Of a stretch of DNA of 63,931 nucleotides, positions 1 to 6,040 are shown one piece after another (position 1 is the first letter of the stretch; every line of letters starts with the position of its first letter). Below the pieces are notes generated by a model. That model made no database searches. It saw nothing but the letters and a program-made list of their open reading frames with translations, and was not told the DNA's origin. Origin of the DNA: JAYODW01 sp038116745. GTDB taxonomy: Bacteria; Pseudomonadota; Gammaproteobacteria; Ga0077536. Position numbers and translations under genes: made by a program. The stretch is taken from NCBI GenBank assembly GCA_038116745.1, contig JAYODW010000031.1:1-63931 (forward strand). The letters are read 5' to 3'.

Positions 1-111
1 TGATCTGGTGAGGGAGCGGCCCTGATGAGAACCCTTCGGTTCGACAACTTTGCGAAGCGAAGTTGGACGCCGGCGCGAAGCGCAGGCGCCCCGCAGGGGT
101 GAGAAAACGCA
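1..111. repeat. Left copy of multi-hairpin direct repeat (truncated)
   Basis: These 111 bases match 4776-4886 without gaps and with five substitutions. The first eight bases (tgatctgg) are the tail of the hairpin that precedes the right copy, so the repeat unit extends beyond the window start. The copies diverge at 112, where this one has lost the second half of the last hairpin (GAGAAAACGC without its partner). Internal short stems (AACC/GGTT, CAACTT/AAGTTG) are shared. Class of repeat is not recognised. Confidence 0.85.
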
Positions 112-156
112 GCTCTCGATGGCTGCGCCCGTGAGGGGCCGTGACGCGCGGTAGAC

Positions 157-453
157 CTATGCCGAGTAGGGATGAATACGCCTCTCAATCTCACGGCCAA
201 CGGTCCGTTTCGCGACACGCAAGTCGTATTCCGTCTGTAACCCCAGCCAGACATCGGGCGAAGTGCCGAAGAAGCGGGCTAACCGTAGCGCAGTGTCCGC
301 TGTGATCCTCCGTTTGCCATTCACGATCTCGCTGATCCGACCAGGCGGTACTTCGATATCGCGTGCAAGCCGATTGATGCTGATCGCTATGGGCTTCATG
401 AATTCCTCGGCAAGAATCTCGCCAGGATGTATGGGGTCGAGTGTTTTCGGCAT
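157..453 (-). CDS. higA: HigA-type antitoxin (XRE helix-turn-helix)
   Basis: This 98-residue protein is the antitoxin and autorepressor of a type II HigBA module. It would neutralise HigB in the cytoplasm and bind the operon operator. It begins with the family's usual start (MPKTLDPIHPGEILAEEFM), followed by an XRE-type helix-turn-helix (ISINRLARDIEVPPGRISEI, then VNGKRRITADTALRLARFFG) and the conserved SPDVWLGLQ and DLRVAKR segments. I chose the ATG at 453 because it aligns with family members; an in-frame extension to 690 runs through higB in another frame and is not family sequence. It lies 16 bases downstream of higB on the same strand, so the order is toxin first, as usual for HigBA. A decayed paralogue lies at 10641-10943. 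Confidence 0.92.
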   Translation of the reverse strand: MPKTLDPIHPGEILAEEFMKPIAISINRLARDIEVPPGRISEIVNGKRRITADTALRLARFFGTSPDVWLGLQTEYDLRVAKRTVGREIERRIHPYSA

Positions 454-469
454 CACCTGGTCCTCAATG

Positions 470-742
470 CTAGTCCACGATCTCGACGTCATAAGCTTCG
501 CCATTCCTCCAGACGAGGCAGATCCGCCATTGCTCCTTGATACGAATACTGTGTTGTCCTTTCCGTGAACCCCGCAAAGCTTCGAGTCGATTTCCTGGCG
601 GTGTCCGCAGATCCTGTAATCGCGCGGCTTGATGTAGATAAAGTAGCTTCCGCCTGGCACTGCGTTCGAGGTTTCGAAAGCGGGGTACATCTGTATCCTT
701 GAAGAGCGCTTCGGTATCGCGGCATCGAAATGATCGGATCAC
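470..742 (-). CDS. higB: HigB-type toxin (RelE/ParE-fold mRNA interferase)
   Basis: This 90-residue protein is a RelE-fold toxin expected to cleave translated mRNA at the ribosome when freed from HigA. The family landmarks are present in order: the IRSFRCRDTEALF start, the basic ARRKLLYLHQAA helix, PPGNRLEALRG, the core GQHSIRIKEQWRICLVW carrying the conserved arginines and tryptophan, and the terminal DVEIVD. The C-terminus stops at DVEIVD, a few residues shorter than many homologues, but no catalytic segment is missing. It is the first gene of the pair with higA. The palindrome at 754-770 sits just upstream and probably serves as operator for autoregulation. Confidence 0.92.
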   Translation of the reverse strand: MIRSFRCRDTEALFKDTDVPRFRNLERSARRKLLYLHQAARLQDLRTPPGNRLEALRGSRKGQHSIRIKEQWRICLVWRNGEAYDVEIVD

Positions 743-753
743 TCCATGAGGCC

Positions 754-770
754 ATTACGGATAGCGTAAT
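754..770. promoter_or_regulatory. Palindrome in the higB/GMC divergent intergenic region, likely HigA operator
   Basis: ATTACG and CGTAAT form perfect 6-base arms around GATAG. It lies 12 bases upstream of the higB start and 27 bases upstream of the divergent GMC gene at 797. HigA proteins bind short palindromes over their own promoter. A site placed here could also influence the oxidoreductase promoter. Function is inferred from position only. Confidence 0.5.
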
Positions 771-796
771 AGCGCAAATACCGGACGGGATTGGTG

Positions 797-2434
797 ATGA
801 AAACCTACGATTACATCGTGGTGGGCGCCGGATCGGCCGGTTGTGTCCTGGCCGCGCGCCTGTCGGAAGATGCCGCATGCAGCGTCCTGCTGCTCGAAGC
901 CGGTCCGCCGGGTGATGCCTTCTGGATCCATACCCCGGCCGGCATGGGGCGGCTGTTCATGGACCGCCGTTTCAACTGGAGCTACACCACCGAGCCTGTG
1001 CCGACGCTCGGCGACCGCACGGTGTACTGGCCGCGAGGCAAGGTGCTCGGCGGATCGAGCGCGATCAACGGCATGGTCTACATGCGTGGCCACCCGCTCG
1101 ATTACGACTACTGGGCGAGCCAGGGTAACGACGGTTGGGGCTGGCAAGACGTGCTGCCCTATTTCCGCAAATCCGAACGCCATTTTGCGGGAGCGAGCGC
1201 ATTACACGGTGGTAGCGGACCGCTCCCTGTCACCGAGCCTGTCATCAAGCATCCGAGTACCGATGATTTTCTTGAAGCCGCAGTCAGTCTCGGTATTCCA
1301 AGCCTGCCCGAACTGAACGCGCCGCCGTTCGAGGGTGTCGCTTATCAGCAGTTCAACATCGACCACGGCCGACGTGTGACGTCGTATACAGCGTTCGTCG
1401 AACCGGTTCTGCAACGCGGGAATCTCACCGTGACGACCAGCGCACATGTCCTGCGCGTGCTTGTCGAAGACGGTGAGGCTACCGGCGTCGAAGTACTCGA
1501 GAATAGTGGCAAGCGCGCCATTGCAGCCGCCCGCGAAGTACTCGTGTGTTGCGGTGCGCTCAATTCTCCGCAGCTGCTGATGCTCTCAGGCATCGGTGAC
1601 GGTGGGGATCTGCAGGCGCTTGGCATCGAGGTGCTCGCGCATCGCTCCGCCGTTGGCCGCCACCTGCAGGACCATTGGAACGCGCCCTTCCTGTTCGAGA
1701 CCACGGCGGACAGTTCCTACAACCGCAACCTCCACGGCCTGATGAAGTATTTGGAAGGCGCACGTTACCTGCTGACCAGGCGCGGCTATCTCGCCCTCGG
1801 TTCCTCCGCCATGAGCGCCTACGTCAGGAGTTCACCCGAACAACCACAACCCGATCTGCAGCTTGCCGTGCGGCCGATGAGTTTCCGCGTCATGCCCGAC
1901 GGCCGGGCCGAAGTCGACAAGGCACCGGGGATCAGCGCCGCGGTGGTGCTCGTCGGGCCGAAATCGCGCGGGCACGTGGCGCTGAAGTCGTCCGATCCAT
2001 GTGAGGCACCGGCGTTTCATCCGAATTACCTCGAGCACCCGGACGACCTCGCCCGAACCCTCACCGGGATCCATCTCATGCGGCGCATTTTCGCAACTGA
2101 ACCGCTGGCGAACCGCATAGTGGCGGAAAAGCTTCCGGGCCCGGCAGTCGTGACCGGCGAGCAACTGGCCGAGCACACCCGGGTCAACGGCGGCTGTTCG
2201 TGGCACCCGGTAGGTACCTGCCGCATGGGGCCGGACGAGGACAGCGTCGTTGACGGGCGCTTGCGGGTACACGGCGTGCGACGCCTGCGCGTCGTCGACG
2301 CCTCGATCATGCCGCGCATCATTTCGGGCAACACGCACGCGCCGGTGGTCATGATTGCGGAGAAGGCCGCTGACCTCATCAAGGAGGACAACGTCGAACG
2401 TCGCAGCTTGACCAGCGAGCGAACGATCCCGTAG
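797..2434 (+). CDS. GMC-family FAD-dependent oxidoreductase (choline dehydrogenase-like)
   Basis: This 545-residue flavoprotein should oxidise an alcohol to an aldehyde; the substrate cannot be told from sequence. It has the N-terminal FAD Rossmann motif (IVVGAGSAG, residues 7-15), the first GMC signature (KVLGGSSAINGMVYMRG), the second signature with GALNSPQLLMLSGIG, and the C-terminal catalytic region with the active-site His in GGCSWHPVGTCRMG followed by GNTHAPVVMIAEKAADLI. Length is typical for the family. TTG (791) and GTG (794) codons precede the ATG at 797, which I prefer. No signal peptide is present, so it is cytoplasmic. A cupin gene follows after 38 bases and probably forms an operon with it. 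It is divergent from higBA and lies within the segment bracketed by the two repeats. Confidence 0.92.
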   Translation: MKTYDYIVVGAGSAGCVLAARLSEDAACSVLLLEAGPPGDAFWIHTPAGMGRLFMDRRFNWSYTTEPVPTLGDRTVYWPRGKVLGGSSAINGMVYMRGHPLDYDYWASQGNDGWGWQDVLPYFRKSERHFAGASALHGGSGPLPVTEPVIKHPSTDDFLEAAVSLGIPSLPELNAPPFEGVAYQQFNIDHGRRVTSYTAFVEPVLQRGNLTVTTSAHVLRVLVEDGEATGVEVLENSGKRAIAAAREVLVCCGALNSPQLLMLSGIGDGGDLQALGIEVLAHRSAVGRHLQDHWNAPFLFETTADSSYNRNLHGLMKYLEGARYLLTRRGYLALGSSAMSAYVRSSPEQPQPDLQLAVRPMSFRVMPDGRAEVDKAPGISAAVVLVGPKSRGHVALKSSDPCEAPAFHPNYLEHPDDLARTLTGIHLMRRIFATEPLANRIVAEKLPGPAVVTGEQLAEHTRVNGGCSWHPVGTCRMGPDEDSVVDGRLRVHGVRRLRVVDASIMPRIISGNTHAPVVMIAEKAADLIKEDNVERRSLTSERTIP

Positions 2435-2472
2435 AACCGGGGCAGTATCAAACCAGGCGCAGGGGAGCCCGC

Positions 2473-3033
2473 ATGCAGCATCTCGACAATGCCCGCGTCA
2501 TCGTGACGACGGTCGGCGATGACGGCCGTTCCGATTACCACGAACGCGAGGTGCCAGCCCTTACCGAAACAGACGCCGACGGTAATCCATTGTTCAAGGG
2601 CAGCCTGCTGTGGGGTACCGCGGACGGCATCGGCACGGTCGGGGCAGGACAGAACCCGGAGCCGGTTACCGAGCCATTCTTTCCCGGGGTGGGCGGCATT
2701 CGTTTCGTGTTCTTCACATTCCTGCCAAAGTCCAAAGGCAGCGGTGATATCGAACGCTACAAGGTCGACGGTGCGGAACAGGAGACGGACATGCCTGGCC
2801 TCGCCGATTCGTTCAGTGCTGACCGGCCCGGTATGCACATCACCGACACCATCGATTTCGTCCACATACTGAACGGCCAGATGGTGCTCGAACTCGACAA
2901 CCGTGAGGTGCTCGTGAGGAAGGGCGACACCATCATCATGCGTGGCGCCTGGCATAACTGGCGCAACGAGTGGGATGAGCCCTGCACGGTGGCGTCGGTG
3001 CTGGTGGGCACGAACCGCGCCGGGGAACCCTGA
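2473..3033 (+). CDS. Cupin-domain protein
   Basis: This 186-residue protein has a C-terminal conserved cupin barrel, with the first motif region DTIDFVHILNGQMVLELDN and the second region GDTIIMRGAWHNWRNE. The N-terminal half (residues 1-100) is family-specific, and a PGMHITDTIDF segment leads into the barrel. Such proteins usually bind a metal and act as dioxygenases, isomerases or decarboxylases on small organic acids; nothing here fixes the reaction. A good ribosome site (AGGGGAG) precedes the ATG at 2473. It is probably co-transcribed with the GMC oxidoreductase. The stop codon coincides with the start of a run of gene fragments, so the 3' boundary may be a recombination junction, although the protein looks complete. 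Confidence 0.85.
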   Translation: MQHLDNARVIVTTVGDDGRSDYHEREVPALTETDADGNPLFKGSLLWGTADGIGTVGAGQNPEPVTEPFFPGVGGIRFVFFTFLPKSKGSGDIERYKVDGAEQETDMPGLADSFSADRPGMHITDTIDFVHILNGQMVLELDNREVLVRKGDTIIMRGAWHNWRNEWDEPCTVASVLVGTNRAGEP

Positions 3034-3259
3034 TTGGCGGATCTATCTCGGCGCTATCGGTCCTGACACTGACCCGCTGAACGACGGTCTGGACACGGAT
3101 GGTGATGGTTTGGCGGACATGGGTGACCACGACGATGACAACGACGGCTGGAGCGATGAGGAGGAGCTCGAGGCGGGTACAGATCCGCTGGATCCGGATT
3201 CCCGTCCTCGCCGACGCGGGATTCCTGCAGGTGTGCTGCAGCTGTTGCTGGAAGATTGA
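3032..3259 (+). pseudogene. 3' remnant of a thrombospondin-3-like calcium-repeat surface protein
   Basis: One open frame reads as acidic type-3 thrombospondin repeats: DTDPLNDGLDTDGDGLADMG, then DHDDDNDGWSDEEELEAGTD and PLDPDS, followed by a basic turn and a leucine-rich end before TGA. Such repeats bind calcium and normally sit in large secreted proteins. There is no start codon or upstream domain of its own, because the frame begins inside the end of the cupin gene. I read it as the tail of a larger gene lost by recombination. Confidence 0.6.
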
Positions 3260-3288
3260 GGGGTGTCTGCCTCCTCCCGGGGACAGTG

Positions 3289-3310
3289 ATTTCCCTGATT
3301 AGTCCCTGTT
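3289..3310. repeat. Short TTCCCTG-type repeat, copy 1
   Basis: GATTTCCCTGATTAGTCCCTG is followed by TTA. Related words occur at 4554-4577 (GATTCCCTGATATTTCCCTG) and 4681-4708 (GATTTCCCTGTATTTTCCGTG, then TTAACAGG). All three lie at edges of gene debris in this accessory patch. They may be traces of one repeated or mobile sequence. Confidence 0.4.
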
Positions 3311-3325
3311 AGCGGAGCTGGATAG

Positions 3326-3568
3326 ACGCTGGCGGATGACGGGGTATACGAAGGGCTCGAGTTGCTGCGGGACGATGACGAGCCGCTGCAGCAGTCGGTG
3401 GTCAATGTGGCGGACGGGAGCGGGAGCAGTTTTCAGAACATCGTGTATGACGCATCGGCGGAAACGCTGACCGTGGAGCTGTGGGTTCTGCCGTCTGAGC
3501 TGGGTCAGAACTTTGACCTGGAGTTTCTGGTGGGTGACGGGGTGACGGTCACGGAGACGGCGGGCTGA
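3326..3568 (+). pseudogene. Unidentified protein fragment
   Basis: An 80-codon open stretch follows a TAG at 3323 in the same frame as the calcium-repeat remnant. It reads LADDGVYEGLELLRDDDEPL and later SFQNIVYDASAETLTVELWV, ending in GVTVTETAG. The amino-acid composition looks like real coding sequence of a beta-rich extracellular protein, but no credible start codon is seen near its beginning and both ends are abrupt. It could be a second piece of the same surface protein as the preceding remnant. No function is assigned. Confidence 0.35.
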
Positions 3569-3873
3569 TTGGCAAAATTGGCAGCGTCTTTACGAGTACC
3601 GCCACCCAGCATGGCGGGCACGAGACGACCATTACCAGTTTTCATACCACACTGCTTCACCACGGCATGATAGTGGTGGGGGTACCTTACTCGGAGCACC
3701 GCTTGATGGAGATGGATATGGTGTCTGGCGGTGGACCATACGGCGCATCGACGCTGTCCAAGCCCGACGGATCGCGACAGCCGACGGCAAGCGAATTGGC
3801 GATCGCGCGTTTCCAAGGTCGGCACGTCGCCGATATCGCGCGGCGTATCACAGGCGCATTCTGGCGGAGCTGA
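3565..3873 (+). pseudogene. 3' remnant of wrbA (NAD(P)H:quinone oxidoreductase)
   Basis: The frame reads LIGKIGSVFTSTATQHGGHE, then TTITSFHTTLLHHGMIVVG, VPYSEHRLMEMDMVSGGGPY, GASTLSKPDGSRQPTASELA and IARFQGRHVADIARRI before TGA. This is the C-terminal half of WrbA, a flavodoxin-like FMN quinone reductase, including the PYGAST and DGSRQP landmarks. The first roughly 100 residues, with the FMN phosphate-binding loop, are absent. The frame begins in the preceding unknown fragment, so the join is not a simple frameshift but a deletion or recombination junction. Confidence 0.85.
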
Positions 3874-3909
3874 TAGCGCTGTAGAGAAAACCTGCCAGAG
3901 CACATGCAT

Positions 3910-3943
3910 CCACCAATCGATAGTGGGTGTATATTAGGTGTAT
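3910..3943 (+). promoter_or_regulatory. Putative vapBC promoter/operator
   Basis: An imperfect palindrome (CCAC, centre ATCGAT, GTGG; 3910-3926) is followed by a good -10 hexamer TATATT (3930-3935) and a direct repeat GGTGTAT at 3926-3932 and 3937-3943. The vapB ATG is at 3942, about seven bases after the -10 box, so the mRNA may be leaderless. VapB-type repressors bind repeats at such positions. Confidence 0.4.
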
Positions 3944-4145
3944 GGGACGCACAAACATCGACATCGACGACGACGCCTGCACTGCAGTTATGCGCCGGTA
4001 TCATTTTTCGACAAAGCGGGAAGCCATAAATTTCGCGCTCCGAACGCTCGCTGCTGAGCCGTTAGGCGTCGATGAAGCGCGGCAGCTTCGAGGCTCAGGA
4101 TGGTCGGGCACACTCGACGATCTTCGAGCCCATCGAAGTTCGTGA
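3942..4145 (+). CDS. vapB: VapB-family antitoxin
   Basis: This 67-residue ribbon-helix-helix antitoxin starts MGRTNIDIDDD, with the beta strand and helix pattern of the VapB/DUF2191 family, continuing TKREAINFALRTLAAEPLG. The C-terminal tail (EARQLRGSGWSGTLDDLR) is the usual toxin-binding segment. It should neutralise VapC and repress its own promoter. The ATG at 3942 is preferred over one at 3927, which lies in promoter sequence. Its stop overlaps the GTG start of vapC by four bases, which implies translational coupling. Confidence 0.9.
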   Translation: MGRTNIDIDDDACTAVMRRYHFSTKREAINFALRTLAAEPLGVDEARQLRGSGWSGTLDDLRAHRSS

Positions 4146-4537
4146 TCCTGATCGATACATCTGCCTGGATCGAGTTCTTACGTGATTCCGGGTCGTCTGT
4201 TTGCGAGCGGGTAGACGAGTTGCTCGCGAGTGATATCGCGACGTGCGATCCGATTTGCATGGAAGTTTTTGCCGGCGCGCGTGACGAGGATCATTTGCAG
4301 ACTCTGCGTCGGCTTCTTGCCCGCGCCTCTATGTTATCGACGACCTCTGCCGACTATGACGCGGCGGCTATGTTGTATCGGACATGTCGGGCACGTGGAC
4401 GTACCGTGCGGAAGCTGATCGATTGTCTGATTGCGGCAGTTGCTTTACGCGAAGGCATACCAGTGCTGCATAGGGATAACGACTTCGATGTCATTGCCGA
4501 GTGTGCGCCACTGTTGATCGACCGTCCGGTGGAATAG
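4142..4537 (+). CDS. vapC: VapC-family PIN-domain ribonuclease toxin
   Basis: This 131-residue PIN-domain protein should be a magnesium-dependent endoribonuclease, usually acting on tRNA or rRNA. Acidic active-site residues are visible: Asp5 in ILIDTSAWIEF, Glu41 in CMEVFAG, Asp94 in KLIDCLIAA and Asp112/Asp116 in HRDNDFD. I chose the GTG at 4142, which overlaps the vapB TGA and puts the DTSAW motif at the usual place. An upstream start at 4100 would add 14 residues read from inside vapB and is unlikely. It is the second gene of an apparently intact TA pair on the segment bounded by repeats. Confidence 0.9.
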   Translation: MILIDTSAWIEFLRDSGSSVCERVDELLASDIATCDPICMEVFAGARDEDHLQTLRRLLARASMLSTTSADYDAAAMLYRTCRARGRTVRKLIDCLIAAVALREGIPVLHRDNDFDVIAECAPLLIDRPVE

Positions 4538-4553
4538 TCGTTACCGAAGATCG

Positions 4554-4577
4554 GATTCCCTGATATTTCCCTGTGAT
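4554..4577. repeat. Short TTCCCTG-type repeat, copy 2
   Basis: GATTCCCTGATATTTCCCTG resembles 3289-3310 and 4681-4708. It lies in the 238-base stretch after vapC, which otherwise shows no gene. Confidence 0.4.
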
Positions 4578-4680
4578 TGATTCCGGATTTGCGGATACCA
4601 GCGTCTCCAGCGTCTGTAACGTGTTGAGTCATTGCGAAATTCGCCGCAATTGGCCAGTGCAAGGTCGCCTGAAACATCGA

Positions 4681-4708
4681 GATTTCCCTGTATTTTCCGT
4701 GTTAACAG
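4681..4708. repeat. Short TTCCCTG-type repeat, copy 3
   Basis: GATTTCCCTGTATTTTCCGTG is followed by TTAACAGG. It sits about 20 bases before the tRNA-like 3' end at 4728-4744. Confidence 0.4.
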
Positions 4709-4727
4709 GGGAGAGTAGTTCGTAGCA

Positions 4728-4744
4728 GATTCCATCCACCGCCA
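4728..4744 (+). other. tRNA-Ser-like 3' end, possible attachment core
   Basis: GATTCCATCCACCGCCA looks like the last part of a serine tRNA (acceptor strand ATCCACC, discriminator G, CCA). The upstream bases do not form a T arm or the rest of a tRNA. A 17-base tRNA tail directly followed by a strong hairpin is what an integrative element leaves at its distal end. The intact tRNA gene would have to lie outside this window. Confidence 0.4.
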
Positions 4745-4783
4745 GATCAGAAAAGCCCGCTGAAGCGGGCTTTTCTGATCTGG
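4742..4783. terminator. Perfect 19-bp hairpin, likely bidirectional terminator
   Basis: CCAGATCAGAAAAGCCCGC and its exact reverse complement are separated by the loop TGAA. The TTTT and AAAA runs are inside the stem, as in many tRNA-linked bidirectional terminators. The last eight bases are repeated at the window start, so it is part of the repeat unit. Confidence 0.75.
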
Positions 4784-4913
4784 GGAGGGAGAGGCCCTGA
4801 TGAGAACCCTTCGGTTCGACAACTTCGCGACGCGAAGTTGGACGCCGGAGCGAAGCGCAGGCGCCCCGCAGGGGTGAGAAAACGCAACAGGCGTTTTCTC
4901 AACAATCCCTCCC
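4776..4913. repeat. Right copy of multi-hairpin repeat, more complete
   Basis: Bases 4776-4886 match 1-111. The unit continues with a perfect 10-bp hairpin (4876-4885 with 4891-4900, loop AACAG) and ends in TCCCTCCC (about 4906-4913), which pairs with GGGAGGGA at about 4784. Several short stems are therefore enclosed by one outer stem. Transposase-like coding sequence resumes directly beyond the outer arm, which suggests the unit was inserted into, or joined to, an IS91-type gene. Confidence 0.75.
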
Positions 4914-5536
4914 TTACCCGTTTCAAGCGCTGTTCTTGAGGCTCATCGCGGCCCGGCGTTCGGTTGGCGTGGGCTCTCCCGAATCCGCGGGCCTCGCCTG
5001 CTGGCCTCCGCGGCCCCGCTTCGCGGGTGTCACCCGCGCCCGGTGCTTGCTGTTGGGCGCAAACGCCCCGTGGAAGCAGGTCAGGTTGATCCGCGGTTTC
5101 GGCACCAGGGCTGTCAGGCGGGCGATGAAGTCGAGGGTTCGAAGATGACGAGCGTCAAGCCATCGCGGTATGGCGTCTTCAACTGATACTGGACGTTGCC
5201 GTCCGGCGCGAGCGACAGGCGCCTTTTCGAGATTGCCGGCCGGCTGGTATACCGGCACAACCGCTCGAGCTTCTCGCGTTGGTCCGCCCGCGCCGCCACA
5301 CCGTCGTGCAGGGATACAAGATCGCCTGGAGCGATTTTGAACCGCCGCGGGCGGGCCCGAAGGGCGGAGGGCAGGATGCCCGGAGTCACCCCGCCACCTT
5401 GCCGACCTCGTCATCGAAGGGATCATCACTCCCCGGTAGCGTCTGCTGCGTGAACATCCTGCGTCCCTGCTGCGGCCGTACGGCGATACGGTAAGTGATC
5501 GACGAATTCTGCAGCTCAGCCATCGCCTGTGCCGTG
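4908..5536 (-). pseudogene. Broken C-terminal part of an IS91-family (Y2) transposase
   Basis: Three pieces on the minus strand match IS91/IS801-type transposases: ITYRIAVRPQQGRRMFTQQT around 5499-5440, then DQREKLERLCRYTSRPAISK and YQLKTPYRDG around 5290-5150, then a shift near 5130 into FIARLTALVPKPRINLTCFH, NSKHRARVTPAKRGR and PTERRAAMS. A further shift gives QRLKRV just before the repeat boundary near 4912. About 60 extra bases sit between the first and second pieces. The catalytic N-terminal tyrosines and the zinc-binding end are missing, so it is inactive. Confidence 0.75.
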
Positions 5537-5680
5537 GACTATTGGCGTTCCTTAGAAGGCCCTGCCGACCCCGTGTTGGTTCTGCTGGGTGCGGGTTGAG
5601 AGATCCGGTACTTGTCGAATATCCTTCCTCGGCTGATAGTCTGATCACTCCACACCGACCTGCTGCAAACCCCGACCAAC

Positions 5681-5974
5681 GTGTCCAAATCGCGCACATA
5701 CATTGACGCCCGCCGCTGGCTGGCTCTGCTACTTGCGGGACTGATGTTCGGCACTGCGCTTGCGAGCGCAGCACACGCAGTCAATCTCGACGGTCACGCG
5801 GTCAACGAAGTCTGCGAAATCTGCGCAACTATCGGTACGGACAGTGGTGCACTGCCTGTTACGGCGGATCACCCGGTCACGGACCTCAAATACTGTCCCG
5901 TAGCGGGCGTTGTCGAATGCGAGCGCATCTCAAGCGTCGCGAGCAACGCCTGTCCCAGAGCCCCGCCTGCCTGA
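5681..5974 (+). CDS. Small exported Cys/His protein next to a zinc receptor
   Basis: This is a 97-residue protein with a GTG start, an arginine-rich n-region and a hydrophobic segment (WLALLLAGLMFGTALASAA) that looks like a signal peptide. The mature part holds DGHAVNEVCEICATIG and a further Cys in DLKYCPVAGVVECERI, with potential metal ligands. Small proteins with an HxxxxCEIC pattern are often encoded next to ZnuD-like zinc TonB receptors, and this one ends 66 bases upstream of such a gene. I infer a periplasmic role linked to zinc, possibly as a metal carrier. No Zur-box-like palindrome was found upstream. The start is uncertain because no strong ribosome site is visible. Confidence 0.6.
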   Translation: MSKSRTYIDARRWLALLLAGLMFGTALASAAHAVNLDGHAVNEVCEICATIGTDSGALPVTADHPVTDLKYCPVAGVVECERISSVASNACPRAPPA

Positions 5975-6040
5975 AAAGCCTCCGACCGTGCGCGGCCTGC
6001 GCGCACCAGTGTCTTCGGTTAGCTTTGTCAGGAGGTCGCT

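Noticed and set aside
1832..2955. Minus-strand frames opposite the GMC and cupin genes
   Set aside because: No family match and they overlap intact genes on the plus strand.
4728..4744. Possible intact tRNA gene
   Set aside because: Only the last 17 bases look tRNA-like. No T arm, anticodon arm or D arm can be folded upstream.
5600..5680. Zur operator upstream of the zinc-linked genes
   Set aside because: No palindrome close to known Zur boxes was found in this stretch.
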